From Lingula anatina (taxonomy: Eukaryota > Brachiopoda > Lingulata > Lingulida > Lingulidae), in the NCBI RefSeq assembly GCF_001039355.2, contig NW_019775613.1, positions 708,018 to 772,017 on the forward strand: a DNA stretch of 64,000 nt, read 5' to 3'. The number at the start of each line of letters is the position of its first letter. Position 1 is the stretch's first letter. This document shows positions 36,601 through 49,020 of the stretch, in pieces. The position numbers and the translations under genes are program-made. The notes under the pieces are model-generated. The model searched no databases. It worked only from the letters and a program-made list of their open reading frames with translations, and was not told the DNA's origin.

Positions 36601-37490
36601 TGAACGCCGCACTCTGTTTATATGTGATCGGTTCGTCAAGTGAGAGCGTAGAAGAAAATTTGGTGGAGCTTGAAACTAACTTAAACGAGGCACAAATAAA
36701 CATTGTACAGAAAAAAGGAGAACTAGATTCCCTTCTCATCGATGAGAAAGACCTCTTCGTAAAAATAAAAAGGAACACTGTGTCCCTATACAATCTCCTT
36801 GGAACCGACGATAACACCATTGCAGACGACCCGAGTTGCCAGGACACCTTGTGCACATTCCTCCGTGACGCTGCCCAAATACAGGTTATCTCTGACTTCC
36901 TTGCTACGTGGAATAATGATACGGTCCCCTCGAGAACAATTCTGGCTAGTCAATTAGATTTCATTGCCATTTTAAAAGATTCTAAGACGGAAATGAATGA
37001 TTTGTACTATTCCATCGCAATTTTGACCAAGGTCATGAATTGGGTGACCGACGGTTTGACACTGGACAGGATGCTGGAGAACGCAGTCTCGCTGAATCTC
37101 AATGCCCTTCTTCCCGACCATTTCTCCATCTTAAAGATCATCAAGGCTGCTTTTCCATTGCGCTCTGCCTACGACGGAATTCCACTCAGCTGTATTGGTA
37201 CTTCCATCACAACACAGGAACAACTTGAAGCGTTCTTGGTTATTGCCGCACCTATCACTGGACCCGTCATTGGTGTCATAAAGGCTGGAGCACACATTGG
37301 CGCTTCTGTTGATACCATCGTTGTGGTGATAGAAAATAAAGTGAATTCTGGTGAACTCCCGGCAAACCCATGCAATGGCCATGCTTGTACCAGAGATGAC
37401 GTTTTGAAGGTAATTGCCACTGAGTATTCCAACCAGATTGCATATGATGGAGAGGTTTTGGCAGCATACAGAAACACTGCTACATGTTGA
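33643..37490 (+). CDS. Secreted helix-rich family protein, copy 4 (most diverged)
   Basis: Coding exons: 33638-33724 (ATG 33643), 34015-34119, 34571-34691, 35117-36114 and 36343-37490, 817 aa. Exon lengths 105, 121 and 998 and all phases equal those of the sisters, which fixes the acceptor at 34014/34015 over the alternative AG six bases later. The signal peptide starts MIRLSKNAMQRLWAVM. The propeptide lacks the early RR of copies 1-3 but keeps IEKR at its end. The mature start is SVVKAGLKFVLDNFWDDLLC. The hydrophobic segments are HLMFAIMTAIPLVAL and VLTLGAIFSTMNAALCLYVI. The segment after the first is the most divergent (VVDIDSDQG in place of VVDIVGGNG). The protein ends AYRNTATC and stop, without a tail. 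Open throughout, so likely functional. Function unknown. Confidence 0.85.
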
Positions 37491-40400
37491 TCAGTTGTGC
37501 TTGTACATTAAACTTTTTACGTCACAAACATAGGGATTTATCGTATGTTGTTATTTTTTCTGCAACCCATTTGCCTGACGCCTTTTGTATATGTTATATT
37601 TTGATAATCACTCTGTTTATTCTTTTGAGTAATATTTCCATATTTCTTTCCTAAGCGATCTTCATAAGATCCTCGGTTGAATAATCATTCTGATTGTTAT
37701 TGGTAGAGAGATACTTTACTGTTAACCCAGGCTCTTTGGAGTCATATTTTTTGTCACTAATGTATGGGAGAGAGACCATAAGAAGTCTGGACTTTCATGT
37801 GTACAACATTAACTTTATTTGTATCTCGCACACCTCTTTTCTACTCCATAATATTTACTATATTTATGTACTATCTCTGCCCCTATGGGCCGAATGGAAT
37901 CACTAAACACAATATCTTTAAACAAAGTTTCAAGCCATAATCATGTGTAAAGCTTTAAAGAGATTAAGGGTTCAATTTGAATTGGAATTCAAGAATATGA
38001 AATTCTGCCAACAATAAAAAGTGATTTACAAAAATAAAATTGGGCTCTTCTTTACCGTACACAAGCAAGGGTATATTTTGATTAATCCGAATATCTATTG
38101 TACTTGTATCTATTGTCTTGTATGTTTTGCTTGCTCCGGAATAAGCATTATGGACGAGAAATCACGCCCGCACACTTTCGTTCATCCATTTTAGATTAAA
38201 TGAGTGAAATAGCTAGTCCAGTTAAAAAAACGAATGCGAAAACGATTAGAAACATTTGTATACATAAATACTTAAGCTGCATTTAGAAAAGATGATCCGC
38301 AGACTAACTCGGCATCGGCATCAAAAATGGCCGACCCCACTGGAAAGCGATGCCACTGACTCTCTCAAGGTCTCTCCGCCTACCATATGCACTAGGCCTG
38401 CAGGGGCCTCGATATTACACTGATTAAATCTCGGCTAATTGCTAGGCCCGTGCATTGAGGTCGCTTGAGGGGGCTGGTTGACCATAAGGGGTTTAGGCGG
38501 CAATGCTTTAAAGCGGGGTCACACATATAAGTCCGCGGATCAGTTAAGCAGTGGATCATATGTTGTGAATGCGACCTGATCGGAAGAACAACCAGTTTGA
38601 TGAGAAACATGACTCTATTTTTAGTTTATTGAATGGGGTCGGTACGTTGGGATTTTCTTTTTTTTTTTTTTTTTTTTTGCTTAGATAATGCGGAAATAAA
38701 CGTAATCATATTTTAAGATGATGCTACGGCATCAAAGATACATCAGGATGAATTTGCTTGACGTAACAGAAGCGGTTTTTGGACTGAAAACTGCAATATT
38801 GATTTTGAATATCTCCCTCGCCCGAACAACTAACGCCGTTGCCAGGCCTATTTATTCACAACAGTAAGTACCACAATCTCGATAGACGAAATTTATATGG
38901 AGTTATGACTTCTGATTTTATCGGTAAAGAGGAGAAATAATGATTTGTTTAATGGAACTTCCAATTAAGAGATCATACCTCTCAAACATTACAGTTCAAA
39001 ACAAAAAAAGAGTTACTAGATTGTGGGTAACACCCGTTCCGTCAAACATGCCCATTATTATTACAATATCTTACTAAACTACGCTAACGACAGAAACCGA
39101 CCAGTCTCTCACACCAATTTACAAAGCAGCGAAATTGGCGCTTAACAACTGTCATATCTAGGTGGTTAAGAGGGTCGGGTGGTGAGTGGAGCAACAGAAA
39201 AAGAATTTTGTATTCCTAGTGTTTGATTCTATTGAAATAATGTTAAGATATATATTTCACAGCAAAGAAACGGGAAATACTATTTTTTCTAATGTAAGCC
39301 TTAATGCAAAAAACGTAGCCGACTCTTTTTCTTTATAAGCCGTACAAAGGTTTAATATTCAAATGTAAAAAAATTCCCGAATGCGCAAAAGAAAATGTAA
39401 AATGATATAGATTTTTTTACTAAATAGTGAAACGTTTTGGCCAAACTTTAAAAAATGGCCGTCATGCAGGTATCTCTGGTACAAAATTGTTTGCAACAGC
39501 ATTCTGTTGAATAGACGAAATTACGGAGAGCAGAGGTAGCAATGTTGATAGTCAGTCCAGTAATTAGTCTTAAAAGACATTTTCCATTACATTTACAAAA
39601 ACCAACAAGCCTATAAGTAAGATCTGCGGTGTTGTCCAGTTTTGAGTTAAAGGATTAGGCAAGTTAGAATGCACGTATACCTGACTATTCACTTACTTGT
39701 TTTCTCTGGAAGGTAAAAATCCAAAGATTAAAGGCGCGTTTTTCAAGATGATGACAGCGAGCATTTCCGTCGCACAGGTATGTTTTACAATGTGACATGT
39801 GAAGAAAATGGGATGAATTATACATATACTTTCTAGAAAAAATGACTGCTAGAGAGCTTGTGTATTATATTATGTTATATCATTAAGTTAAGAGTGTAGT
39901 AAATCCATCCTGGTTTCCAAACGCTAGGTTTCCACTATTGTACCATTCTTTGCATCCCGTCCAAAATCAGATGTGACATGTGAAGGAAGGACATCTTAAA
40001 ACTTTCAAGTCAACTTGCATGTTTGCACCAAAATGAATACACGCACACAAACACACACACGTGCGCACACACACACATAACCGTCGTAGCAACTAAAACC
40101 ATTCCGTAGCCAAAGAGACGTTTCATCTAGACCACAAACGACAATTAAATGTCAACAAGAGGTGTACATGATTCTTCTGAGATTGTTCTATTTAGAATAT
40201 GTATATTAGAAACATGCGTGTTTATGTAACTGTATGACTGACACTGAATAAGTTGTGTATTTTCTTTTCTGCCTCATAAATGTACACGGGACGTCAAATA
40301 GTGAGCTCTTGTTTTCAGTTATTGCGAAGCATTTGAAAAATATATATACTGGGTTTTTGATTAATTTTTAGAATGGAAATTTTAGATACCCAAAAATTCA

Positions 40401-40998
40401 AAGACAAACACAACACAGAGACTGTATATATGCTTCTAAATATATTTTGTTGCCAGGAGGCAATAAAAATCTAAGACCGAAGAATTAAACACGGTAAAAG
40501 GCCTCTATAAGTACAACATTTTCATGTGAAAATATGGTATTAAATATAGATATCTTCACCGGTATTCTGGCTTTTTAAATCCTAAGTTATGTTTAAAAAT
40601 GATGTATGGAATTTAAGAAAACTAATTGAAACGGTTTACAGCTGTCATGTGATCATTTAAAGACAACAGCACATAGCACTAAACTTATTTAATGGAGAAT
40701 GTATTCAGGGTTCGTCAGCAGGTGGTTAATTTGATAATTCTTTGTGACATTAATCAGTGCCAACTCTGTTAAAGTATGATCAAAAACTATTGCTTAATTG
40801 TCTTCAGAAAAGCTTACCAGGACGCACTTTATGTACTTTTCATTGAACGTAAAGTGTATGTTTAAAATCTCACAATTTGTCACTTTAAGCTATTTCTATT
40901 GTTATCCAAACTAAGTGAAACAAATGGATAATATGAATCATAATGAATGACATATACGTTTTCTTTTGGGGCTTAATTGGAACAGGCAACAAGGATCG
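37491..40998. other. Intergenic between convergent copies 4 and 5
   Basis: This 3.5-kb spacer separates the two convergent genes. It contains a T run (about 38658-38678) and ACAC-rich words near 40030-40078. No exon, RNA gene or clear transposon end is seen. Confidence 0.55.
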
Positions 40999-43900
40999 TT
41001 AACAAGTGGCAGTGCTTCTGTATGGTGCCAAAGCTATGCCATTATATTCTGTTTCGTTGGGATACTCTGCGGCAATCACCTTCAACACATCTTCGCTGGT
41101 ACAGGCTTGGCCATTGCATGGGTTTGCAGGGAGATCACCGGAACCCACTTTGTTTTGTATCATCCCGACGATAACAGCTGGGGAAACGCCAAAAAGTTTT
41201 CCAGTCTTGATGTCATCAACAACATCTCCAGTTATAGGAGCGGCGTGAGCCAAGAACGCTTCAAGCTCTGTCTGTGTTGTGATGGAAGTGCCAATACAAC
41301 TTAATGGAACTCCGTCGTAGGAAGTGCGCGACGGGAAAGCCACCTTGATGATGTTCAGGACGGAGAAATGGTCGGGAAGACGGGCATTGAGATTCAGCGA
41401 GGCTGCATTCTCCAGCATCCTGTCTAGTGTCAAACCGTCGGTCACCCAATTCATGACGTTGGTGGTGACTGTGGCAGAGTTGTATATGTCAAGCATTTCC
41501 GTCTTCGATTCGGCAAGAGCTGCCATGAAAGCCAATTGACTAACCAGAATTGTACTCGAGGTGACCGTGTCATTATTCCACGTAGCAAGGAAGTCGGAGA
41601 TAACCTGGATTTGGGCAGCGTCACGGAGGAATGTGCACAAAGTGTCCTGGCAACTCGGGTCGTCTGCAATGGTGCTATCGACGGTACTAAAGAGATTGTA
41701 CAAGGTGACGGTGTTGTTCTTGACTTTTGTATAGAGGTCTTTCTCCTCTACAAGAAGAGCATCTAGCTCTACCTGTTTCTCTTCCACGCTCACCTTGGAT
41801 TCGTCGAGGCTACTGTCAATGGTTTTGATTCTTTCCTCTACACTTTGGGTTGACGAAATGGTCATGTACAAACAGAGCGCGACGTTCAAGGAACCGCCAA
41901 TAGCTCCCATGGTAAGAACACTGCTTATCTTCACTTGACGTCCCCTCCAGTTAAACAGGTTAAAGTTTCGGAAAGATGACCAACCACTTTTTATCCTCTG
42001 CGTGAATGTTACTTTTTTGGCAGGCGTGTCCCAGTCGAAGTGCTTGAGATTACCGTCGGGTAACTCGGAGGCTGCTGCTTTCACCTTTGCGACGTAGGCG
42101 TCAAACTCAGCGTCTGAGAGTGCTTTGGAGTTATCTAAGAATTTACCTAAAACCAGTAAAAAATAGAATTTTGATGTTTAATTGATGAAAGAGTTTTCAG
42201 AGTTTTACAAATGAAAAATCATCAAACAAATAGTTGGCCTGAAACGTTACGTTTTAAAAAGGTTTGTTTACCGGCAGTTATACAGCACCACCCATTTTGT
42301 TACAATTTGTTATATTTGGAAGTTAATGCAGTTGTGGCGTCACAGTTAAACATCGTTTTCAATTAATAGTAAAACAGAAAAATGATTGTCAAATAATTAT
42401 ATTGCTGGAAGGCAAAAGAATCAAACCAATTGATAAACAGTTTCCCAACAATCTATCCAATTCTTACCTGTTGTGCCAGCTTTATTCATACTGTCTAGCA
42501 GGTCAGGGTTGTAAGCCTTCAGTCTTTTGTATGCATTGACCGCAGCTATGTCATCTGGGTCCAGAAAGTCTATGCCTCTTCTCAAACTCTTTGGAAGCTC
42601 AGCTTCAGGGATATCGACATCGTATTTGTAAAACGCATCTTGGTCTAAAATTGCGGCTTTCTTTACAAAGTCATCTAACTCTGTTGTCGTAAGACCATCT
42701 GTTCTACTCAGGAATGCACTCATATACCGATTTTGTTTTAGTGAGTCCAGATAGTCGGCGTTATTTTGCTGGAGCCAAGCAATTCTTTTGCCTCTCTCAA
42801 AGTCGAAGCTGTCAAGGAACTCGGAAACCATGGCAGACTGTCCAGATGGCGTCATGAACTTCCAGAACCGTCCAACATTCCCTGCGTCATCGAGCGACTG
42901 CAGAACCTTCAGTTTCCCCAATTCTGGAGAATCCTGCACGACGTAAAGTCGCCCCTCTGGGTTATATGCGAGTTTCATCTTGCCGGCGCCACCAACGACA
43001 TCTACCACCTGATAGGACTGGCTTCTTGTGAGAACAGCTTGACGGGCGGATGTTACAATGTGGCTGGTATGCAGAGCTACAAGGGGGACTGATGTCATGA
43101 GAGCAAACATTACGTAGTCGCGCTCTTTCAGTGAGTCGATTTGGGAACCTGTAGATGTCAGTGATGCTTTGATTCCGTTCAGGTAGGTTTCCAACTCAAT
43201 CTGGAAACGTACTCTGATCTGTGTAACATTATCGGTGGCAGAGTCGTAAATATCGTCTGTTTCTTCTATGACGCTGATTGAATTTAGTAAGCCCATAAGA
43301 CGAAGGTTGCTTGATGTTACCAGTTCCAAGTCTTTTTCGATCAGCTGTAGATTAGTGATGACTTTTTCGTTGGTAGCATTCAATGTTGCCCATTCAACTT
43401 GTGTCTCCAGTGTCTCGTTCACAAGGATGGCAATTTCGCTGCGTTTGGTTTCCAAGTCCTTTAGTCTGAAAATGATTCAATTGCAAAAGCATGCTAATTT
43501 TATGAAATGTGACATTTCATAACAACTAGTTTTTTAAAAAAAGTTTCTGTATAAGCCGGATATCTGTTATTAATTGCTTATTATAAAGGACAGAAAAGCA
43601 TTTTTTTCTATACACGCTGGGTAGATTACCACTTGACCAAAGTTACATGATAGTGTTTGCATATTTGCGTAGAGACCGGCGACAAAAAAGTGAATTATCA
43701 TTTAAACAAGTTCTATTGGAAGATTTACAGTTTGCAGAGGCCCATGGCTGTCTTTACAACTATCTGGTTGAAGGTTTGGGTTTGAAGAGAGTGCGAGTAT
43801 GCAACGGGGCTTTTTTTCCCTTCAAAGCTTCATTTGTTTTCTGTCAAAATCTCTAATTCTGATTGTGTTACACATTACTGCCAACAATCAAATGATTAAT

Positions 43901-45981
43901 TATTTAAATATCACATTTTAAAAGACCTATGCACATTCCTAAATGATGATGATTATGAGATATTCAGAGGATATCCATAAAGGTGCAATTTTATAAAGTT
44001 TGGTGCACATTAATAACTTTTCTAAGTCGGCCTGTTAGTTCTTTTAATTCGTGTCCAGTAGGACTTCTACCCAACGTTAATGTATATGATCCCTTAATTG
44101 TTCTACCTTAGCTGTCAGTTCTACCATGGCCATGTCTTTGTCCTCTCCTTCACTTCTGATAAGTAAGGAGAAAACAGATACCGCATTTTATCGAAAGATT
44201 TACTGCATTTGTATAGCGAGACCGCGATGATAGATCCCAGAGGGCCACTACTGGTAATATCACATTCATAACATAAAGTGCAATATAAATCGCACCGATT
44301 AGGACGCAAACCTACCTTTGGCAAGCTCCGGGTGACAAACTGTTGCAGTTTAATAGGGTCGATAAGTGGGCTCCTAAACACAGCAAATCGTCCCAGAAAT
44401 TCTTAAACACGAATTTCAGGCCAGCTCCAATAATGGCTGTAAGAGAAAACATTTTTTGTCTAAGAGCATATATCCGTATTGCTTCCACATTATACCGTCC
44501 GTATTGCTTCCACATTATACCGATATTCCAGTGCCCATATTGATAACGAACCTACTGACAATCAGCGCACTAAATATAGTAATTTGTGTCTAAGATACAT
44601 TGGAAAAGCAGGGAAAAGACGAAAAATTGGATCCTAGGAACAAAAATAGAAATCAATATTGACACCGAGGCCTGGAAATTGAACATTTTAGGTATTTTCT
44701 CCTTTATTATAGCCAAGTACATATTTTATGTTATAAGGTCCCGTGCGGAATAGTGGAGCAACTTATAATAAGTTTTATTTTCTTAATCAATTGAAAATGC
44801 CAGCTACCGAAACCGTGACAATGAGAGACCCTGTCCCTGCCACGTTGTTATAATAATCAGTCACGTGACAACACACCCAGCAAACAATAATCCCATTTGA
44901 ACAAGATAAACAACAAGATAAAAAACTGTAGTAATCAAGTAGTGGGAATAATGAGGAACATTTCAAAAAAGTGCTCATATGCATGTAATTGATGATAATT
45001 GTAGCCGTTAAGATAACAATGCGGTTTCTGCGAATGAATGGGGTGTTTAAAGTTGATATATAATCATATTGCTATATGTTTCTGCGTACCCAGAAAAGCA
45101 TGTATTGTGGATATTATGAACTCATTTAAAAATAAATAAATATATCCACCCAGCATCGAATCCATCAATCATTTTATAACACAGGAAAATTATAATGATA
45201 TTTACTATCTTGCGCAACTAGGAAAACGCACAATGGCCAGACACATATACAAACACATAAACAAAATGTAATCACTTTTAAGTTATCCCATTTTTGAACA
45301 TATATCAAAAGCTATCCATAATTTAGGTAATGATGGTGACGAACGAACAGGCAAACAATCCCCCCCCCCAAAAAAAAAAAATTATAATAAATAAAACAAT
45401 CAGAAAGCAATAAAAGCCAAACTTCCTGAACAAAGCTGGGTATACTAATATGTTCTTCACTTCTACTATAATGCCTAAACCATTGAAAATCTTCATGAAA
45501 AGAAATCAACACGGAATATCGAAAAGACGAATCAGTCTGTCAATGCTTACATCTCTTCTGGATGTTATGTTGGGGCTCGTCAACTTCTTTATATTTCACT
45601 GATTGCACCTTACTATCAGCAAAACCCTGCTGTACTCGGATGACGGATCCTATAGCTGAAACGGAAGAAATGTACTCAATTCGCCGTAGCGTGGTTTTGT
45701 TATAATTTTGAAATTGCAAAGAAGACTGATTGACATGTTACGTTTGTGTTGTACCTGTAACAGGTTTCCAAAATCAACTGTATTCAACGACCATCATATG
45801 CTATTGTTAAAGAAATGTAAGGCAAAAATTACAAGACAAACCGTTCATACGTGTAAATACACAAGTCTACAAACATATCTTCATTCTTTTTCTTCTCACC
45901 TGGATGAACGTTTTGCACCAAAAGTAAGGCCGCCATCACGGCGCAGAGGTTCTGCAACGCATTCTTCGACAGGCGGATCAT
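40999..45981 (-). CDS. Secreted helix-rich family protein, copy 5 (inverted, mosaic)
   Basis: On the - strand, in order: 45986-45900 (ATG at 45981-45979), 45655-45551, 44436-44316, 43465-42468 and 42146-40999, giving 817 aa. The signal peptide MIRLSKNALQNLCAVM and a propeptide without the early RR resemble copy 4. From the SIIGAGLKF exon onward the protein, and introns 4 and 5, are nearly those of copy 1. Hydrophobic segments lie near residues 220-234 (YVMFALMTSVPLVAL) and 512-533 (VLTMGAIGGSLNVALCLYM). A heptad-like charged region covers about 534-590. Conserved cysteines include DPSCQDTLC and NPCNGQACT, and the chain ends STATC and stop. It supplies the sequence missing at the N in copy 1. 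Intact and probably functional. Function unknown. Confidence 0.87.
44473..44522. repeat. Two perfect 25-nt tandem units in intron 3 of copy 5
   Basis: TCCGTATTGCTTCCACATTA plus TACCG occurs twice back to back at 44473-44497 and 44498-44522. It lies just upstream (in gene sense) of the exon where copy 5 begins to resemble copy 1. Confidence 0.85.
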
Positions 45982-46812
45982 AGTCACTGTTAAGAAAGAA
46001 ATTTGAAAAGAATTCTAATACTTAATTTTTAAAAATTCTAAGATTGTCTTAAACCGAGATTTCATTCTTGGCGTGCTCTATATATAATGGTCTCATGTTA
46101 TTATTATTATTATTACATACAATCGCAGTCCATAATTTCACGATATAGTGTCATACAATTTGAGAACCAGGCCTTAAGGTATCAATACCTATGATATCAC
46201 CTATTTCTATGAAACTATTGAGGAACAAAAAAAAAAAAAAAAAAAAAAAAACTACAACGTTCTCATGTTAATAAGAACGTGCTACTTTGATTCTAGAGAA
46301 CAATAACTTTTTTCAACACCCAACAATGCGCACAGAAGAAGAATATCTCAATGTGATAAGATAAGAATTTCTAGATATTTTCTATGATGCAAATAAATAA
46401 ACTGTAAAATAAATCCCGTTGGATAAAATGTTCTCACTCGTTTTGCGCCTTCACCACGTTGAAAATCGCGGTATTTTGCATATTAATTAAATAAATCGCA
46501 GAATCGCCAAAAGTGGCCATGTAATGTAAAAATAACCTATTCCGTACATGCGCACATATAATCCGTTTCAGCATATAATTGAAGTATAACTGACAAGAAA
46601 TTTTACGAAATTCTTTAGCTTTCACGGAGAATATGGAGGAGGAAACCAAAATTATGCAAGAGAAAATTCTGACTTCGACCGCAGCGAAGGATCCCTCTAC
46701 TTTAAATAGACTCCCATTTGGTATATCAGCAGTAAACGGCGCTGTTGAGTCAACAACCTCTGAGTATAAACACAGCTCTTGCACTATAAAAAATACATAT
46801 ACGTTTGCTTAC

Positions 46813-46955
46813 CTGCCTCCGAATGATCTGTATTTTCTCGTCTTATAGTCTTCCTCAATCCTCTGTAGATATCCCGAAGCGTATGTTCTATTTATGCTAT
46901 CTGGTGAAACCCTTGGTTTGGCGATAATTACCTATTTTGACCAACCACAGTGGAC
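46813..46955 (-). promoter_or_regulatory. Promoter and untranslated leader exon of family copy 5
   Basis: Read on the - strand: GTCCACTGTGGTTGG (46955-46941), then CATAAATAGAAC with the TATA-like ATAAATAG at 46895-46888, then a leader ending GGAGGCAG|GTAAGC at 46813. This is the same promoter class as copy 4. Confidence 0.6.
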
Positions 46956-48961
46956 AAACAGATACACGTTTCCGCGGATATAATTTGAATGGACTGTCTG
47001 ATTGGAAAATTACTGAAATTTCAACCAACGTGCTAATTATCTCATCAATCAAACAATGCAGTCATGCATAACACCCCAAATTACTGTTCTTCACAGTAAA
47101 TCTCTGATGTTAAAAAGGAATTATCTGCACTGCTGGCTTAGAGCTAGACACACCTTCTGTAACTGTACATTATTCAGCAATTAGAAATTAACACACATTA
47201 AACGTAATACCTACATTGTATTCCGAACCCGCTGTTTCTCTTTCTTTTGCGACGTATTCCCCAAAACTCAAAGCAAAAGCGATGTGATACTTTTGCAAAA
47301 GTAGCTATGAATACAAGTTTCATCAAACTGTACATTCCAAATGAACAAAAATACTTACTTACTTACTTACATTTGGACTTGCAGTGACATAATGACACGC
47401 ATGTGTCTCTTAACTATCAAGATTGCACATTGTCGTTCTTTTTGTTTGCAATTAGTTCTCTAAAGTTGTTACACGACACCACGTCCAACGAAAGTATTAA
47501 CCTTTATTAAAATATTTCCAGAAAAGGTCAAATAGTTATAATGCAGCGAGCAGAGTTGAAAATGCAAAGGAAATGGTTGATATAGCAAAATCTACAATAG
47601 TATTATGGCTCCAATATATCTATTGAAAAGTATTTTGAAAAGAGTATTTTGAAAATAATGAAGTTGGCAGTCCAATGCTTTAAAAGCCTAGGATGCAAAT
47701 CAAAGATTAAAAAAACAATATCATTAATATTTTTGCACGCCTTTGACAAAAGCTCAGCAAATATAGTAGTGCAATTGCAAGCCTCGTTATCTCCTTAGAA
47801 TAAGAGCCACATCGGACCAATGTCAGTGTGTTTGAAATCTCGATTTTCACAAACAACGCCTTCATAGCTGCTCACGGTTATCCAGAGCAAAATGACGTAA
47901 AAATAACATGTTGTGCAACACCAAGCTGTTTAGATCAAACTGGTGATGTCAGGAAAAACAAGATAATAGACAATGCAAGCCTCATCGCCACCCACGTAAC
48001 ATGTACGTGTAGGTCACGATGACATAGTGTTGGTGTGTCCCTTGCACGCAATCAGTATATTGCATAGATTATAATGCAATGATTGACAGGTGCGTGTTAG
48101 TGACGCTGGCTTAATTGTCGCCGATGGCATGGGACGCATGACAAATGGAAAACAGATGCAATCATTATAATGTTCGTTTTTTTCTCATTTTAGGTTGCGG
48201 GTTGTTGATCGACCAAGGGCAATAACTGTAACGTGATGAACACCTACGCGTATTTCTGTTGCTCCCCCCCCCCCACCCTCTTCCCCTTTTCTTGTTCGAG
48301 AAGAAGACCGTGCAGTTGTGCCCATTATTTTACATGAAGTTCATGGATCGTGAAAGCAAGGTTGAAAGCAGGCGGGCAACTGCTGTGCGTTTTTTTTTTT
48401 GTTTTTTTTTTTTTTGTTTTTTTTTTAACTTAATAACGGTCTGTTAACGCTCCTCTTTTCTCAGTTTAAAGATTATTTTAGTTTATAGATGGACAGTTCA
48501 TTAGGTTTTGTCTAATTTAACACAAACGAACATAATTTCACTAGAATTTTACTCCAAGAAATAACATACTTGTAGGTTTTGGAATTAGATAACTTAGTAC
48601 AAACACGAGTGCGTTTTATAAATTAAATTTTATTATTCTTCTTATTATTATTAGACAACGTCAAATGAAATAAAATACCTTTGGCCATGGTTACAATCTT
48701 AAACTTCAAAACTTATTGTTCAACAAAAATAATCACGTTTTCATGCACACTTTAATTAATAGTTTGAGGCGGTCCGTGTGTTTAATCAACTTATCATTCA
48801 GTTCGATGCTACATGTAGTATTGACAGTATTGCTGCACTGTGTTACTCGAGAAGGATTCAACTACAGTTCGAGACAATGTTTTCAAAATGCCCTGAGTAA
48901 TATGTTAATGATCTTAATAGTTGTCCCAATTTATAAGACACAAGACTAGTTAAAATCACAA

Positions 48962-49020
<59 letters not shown>

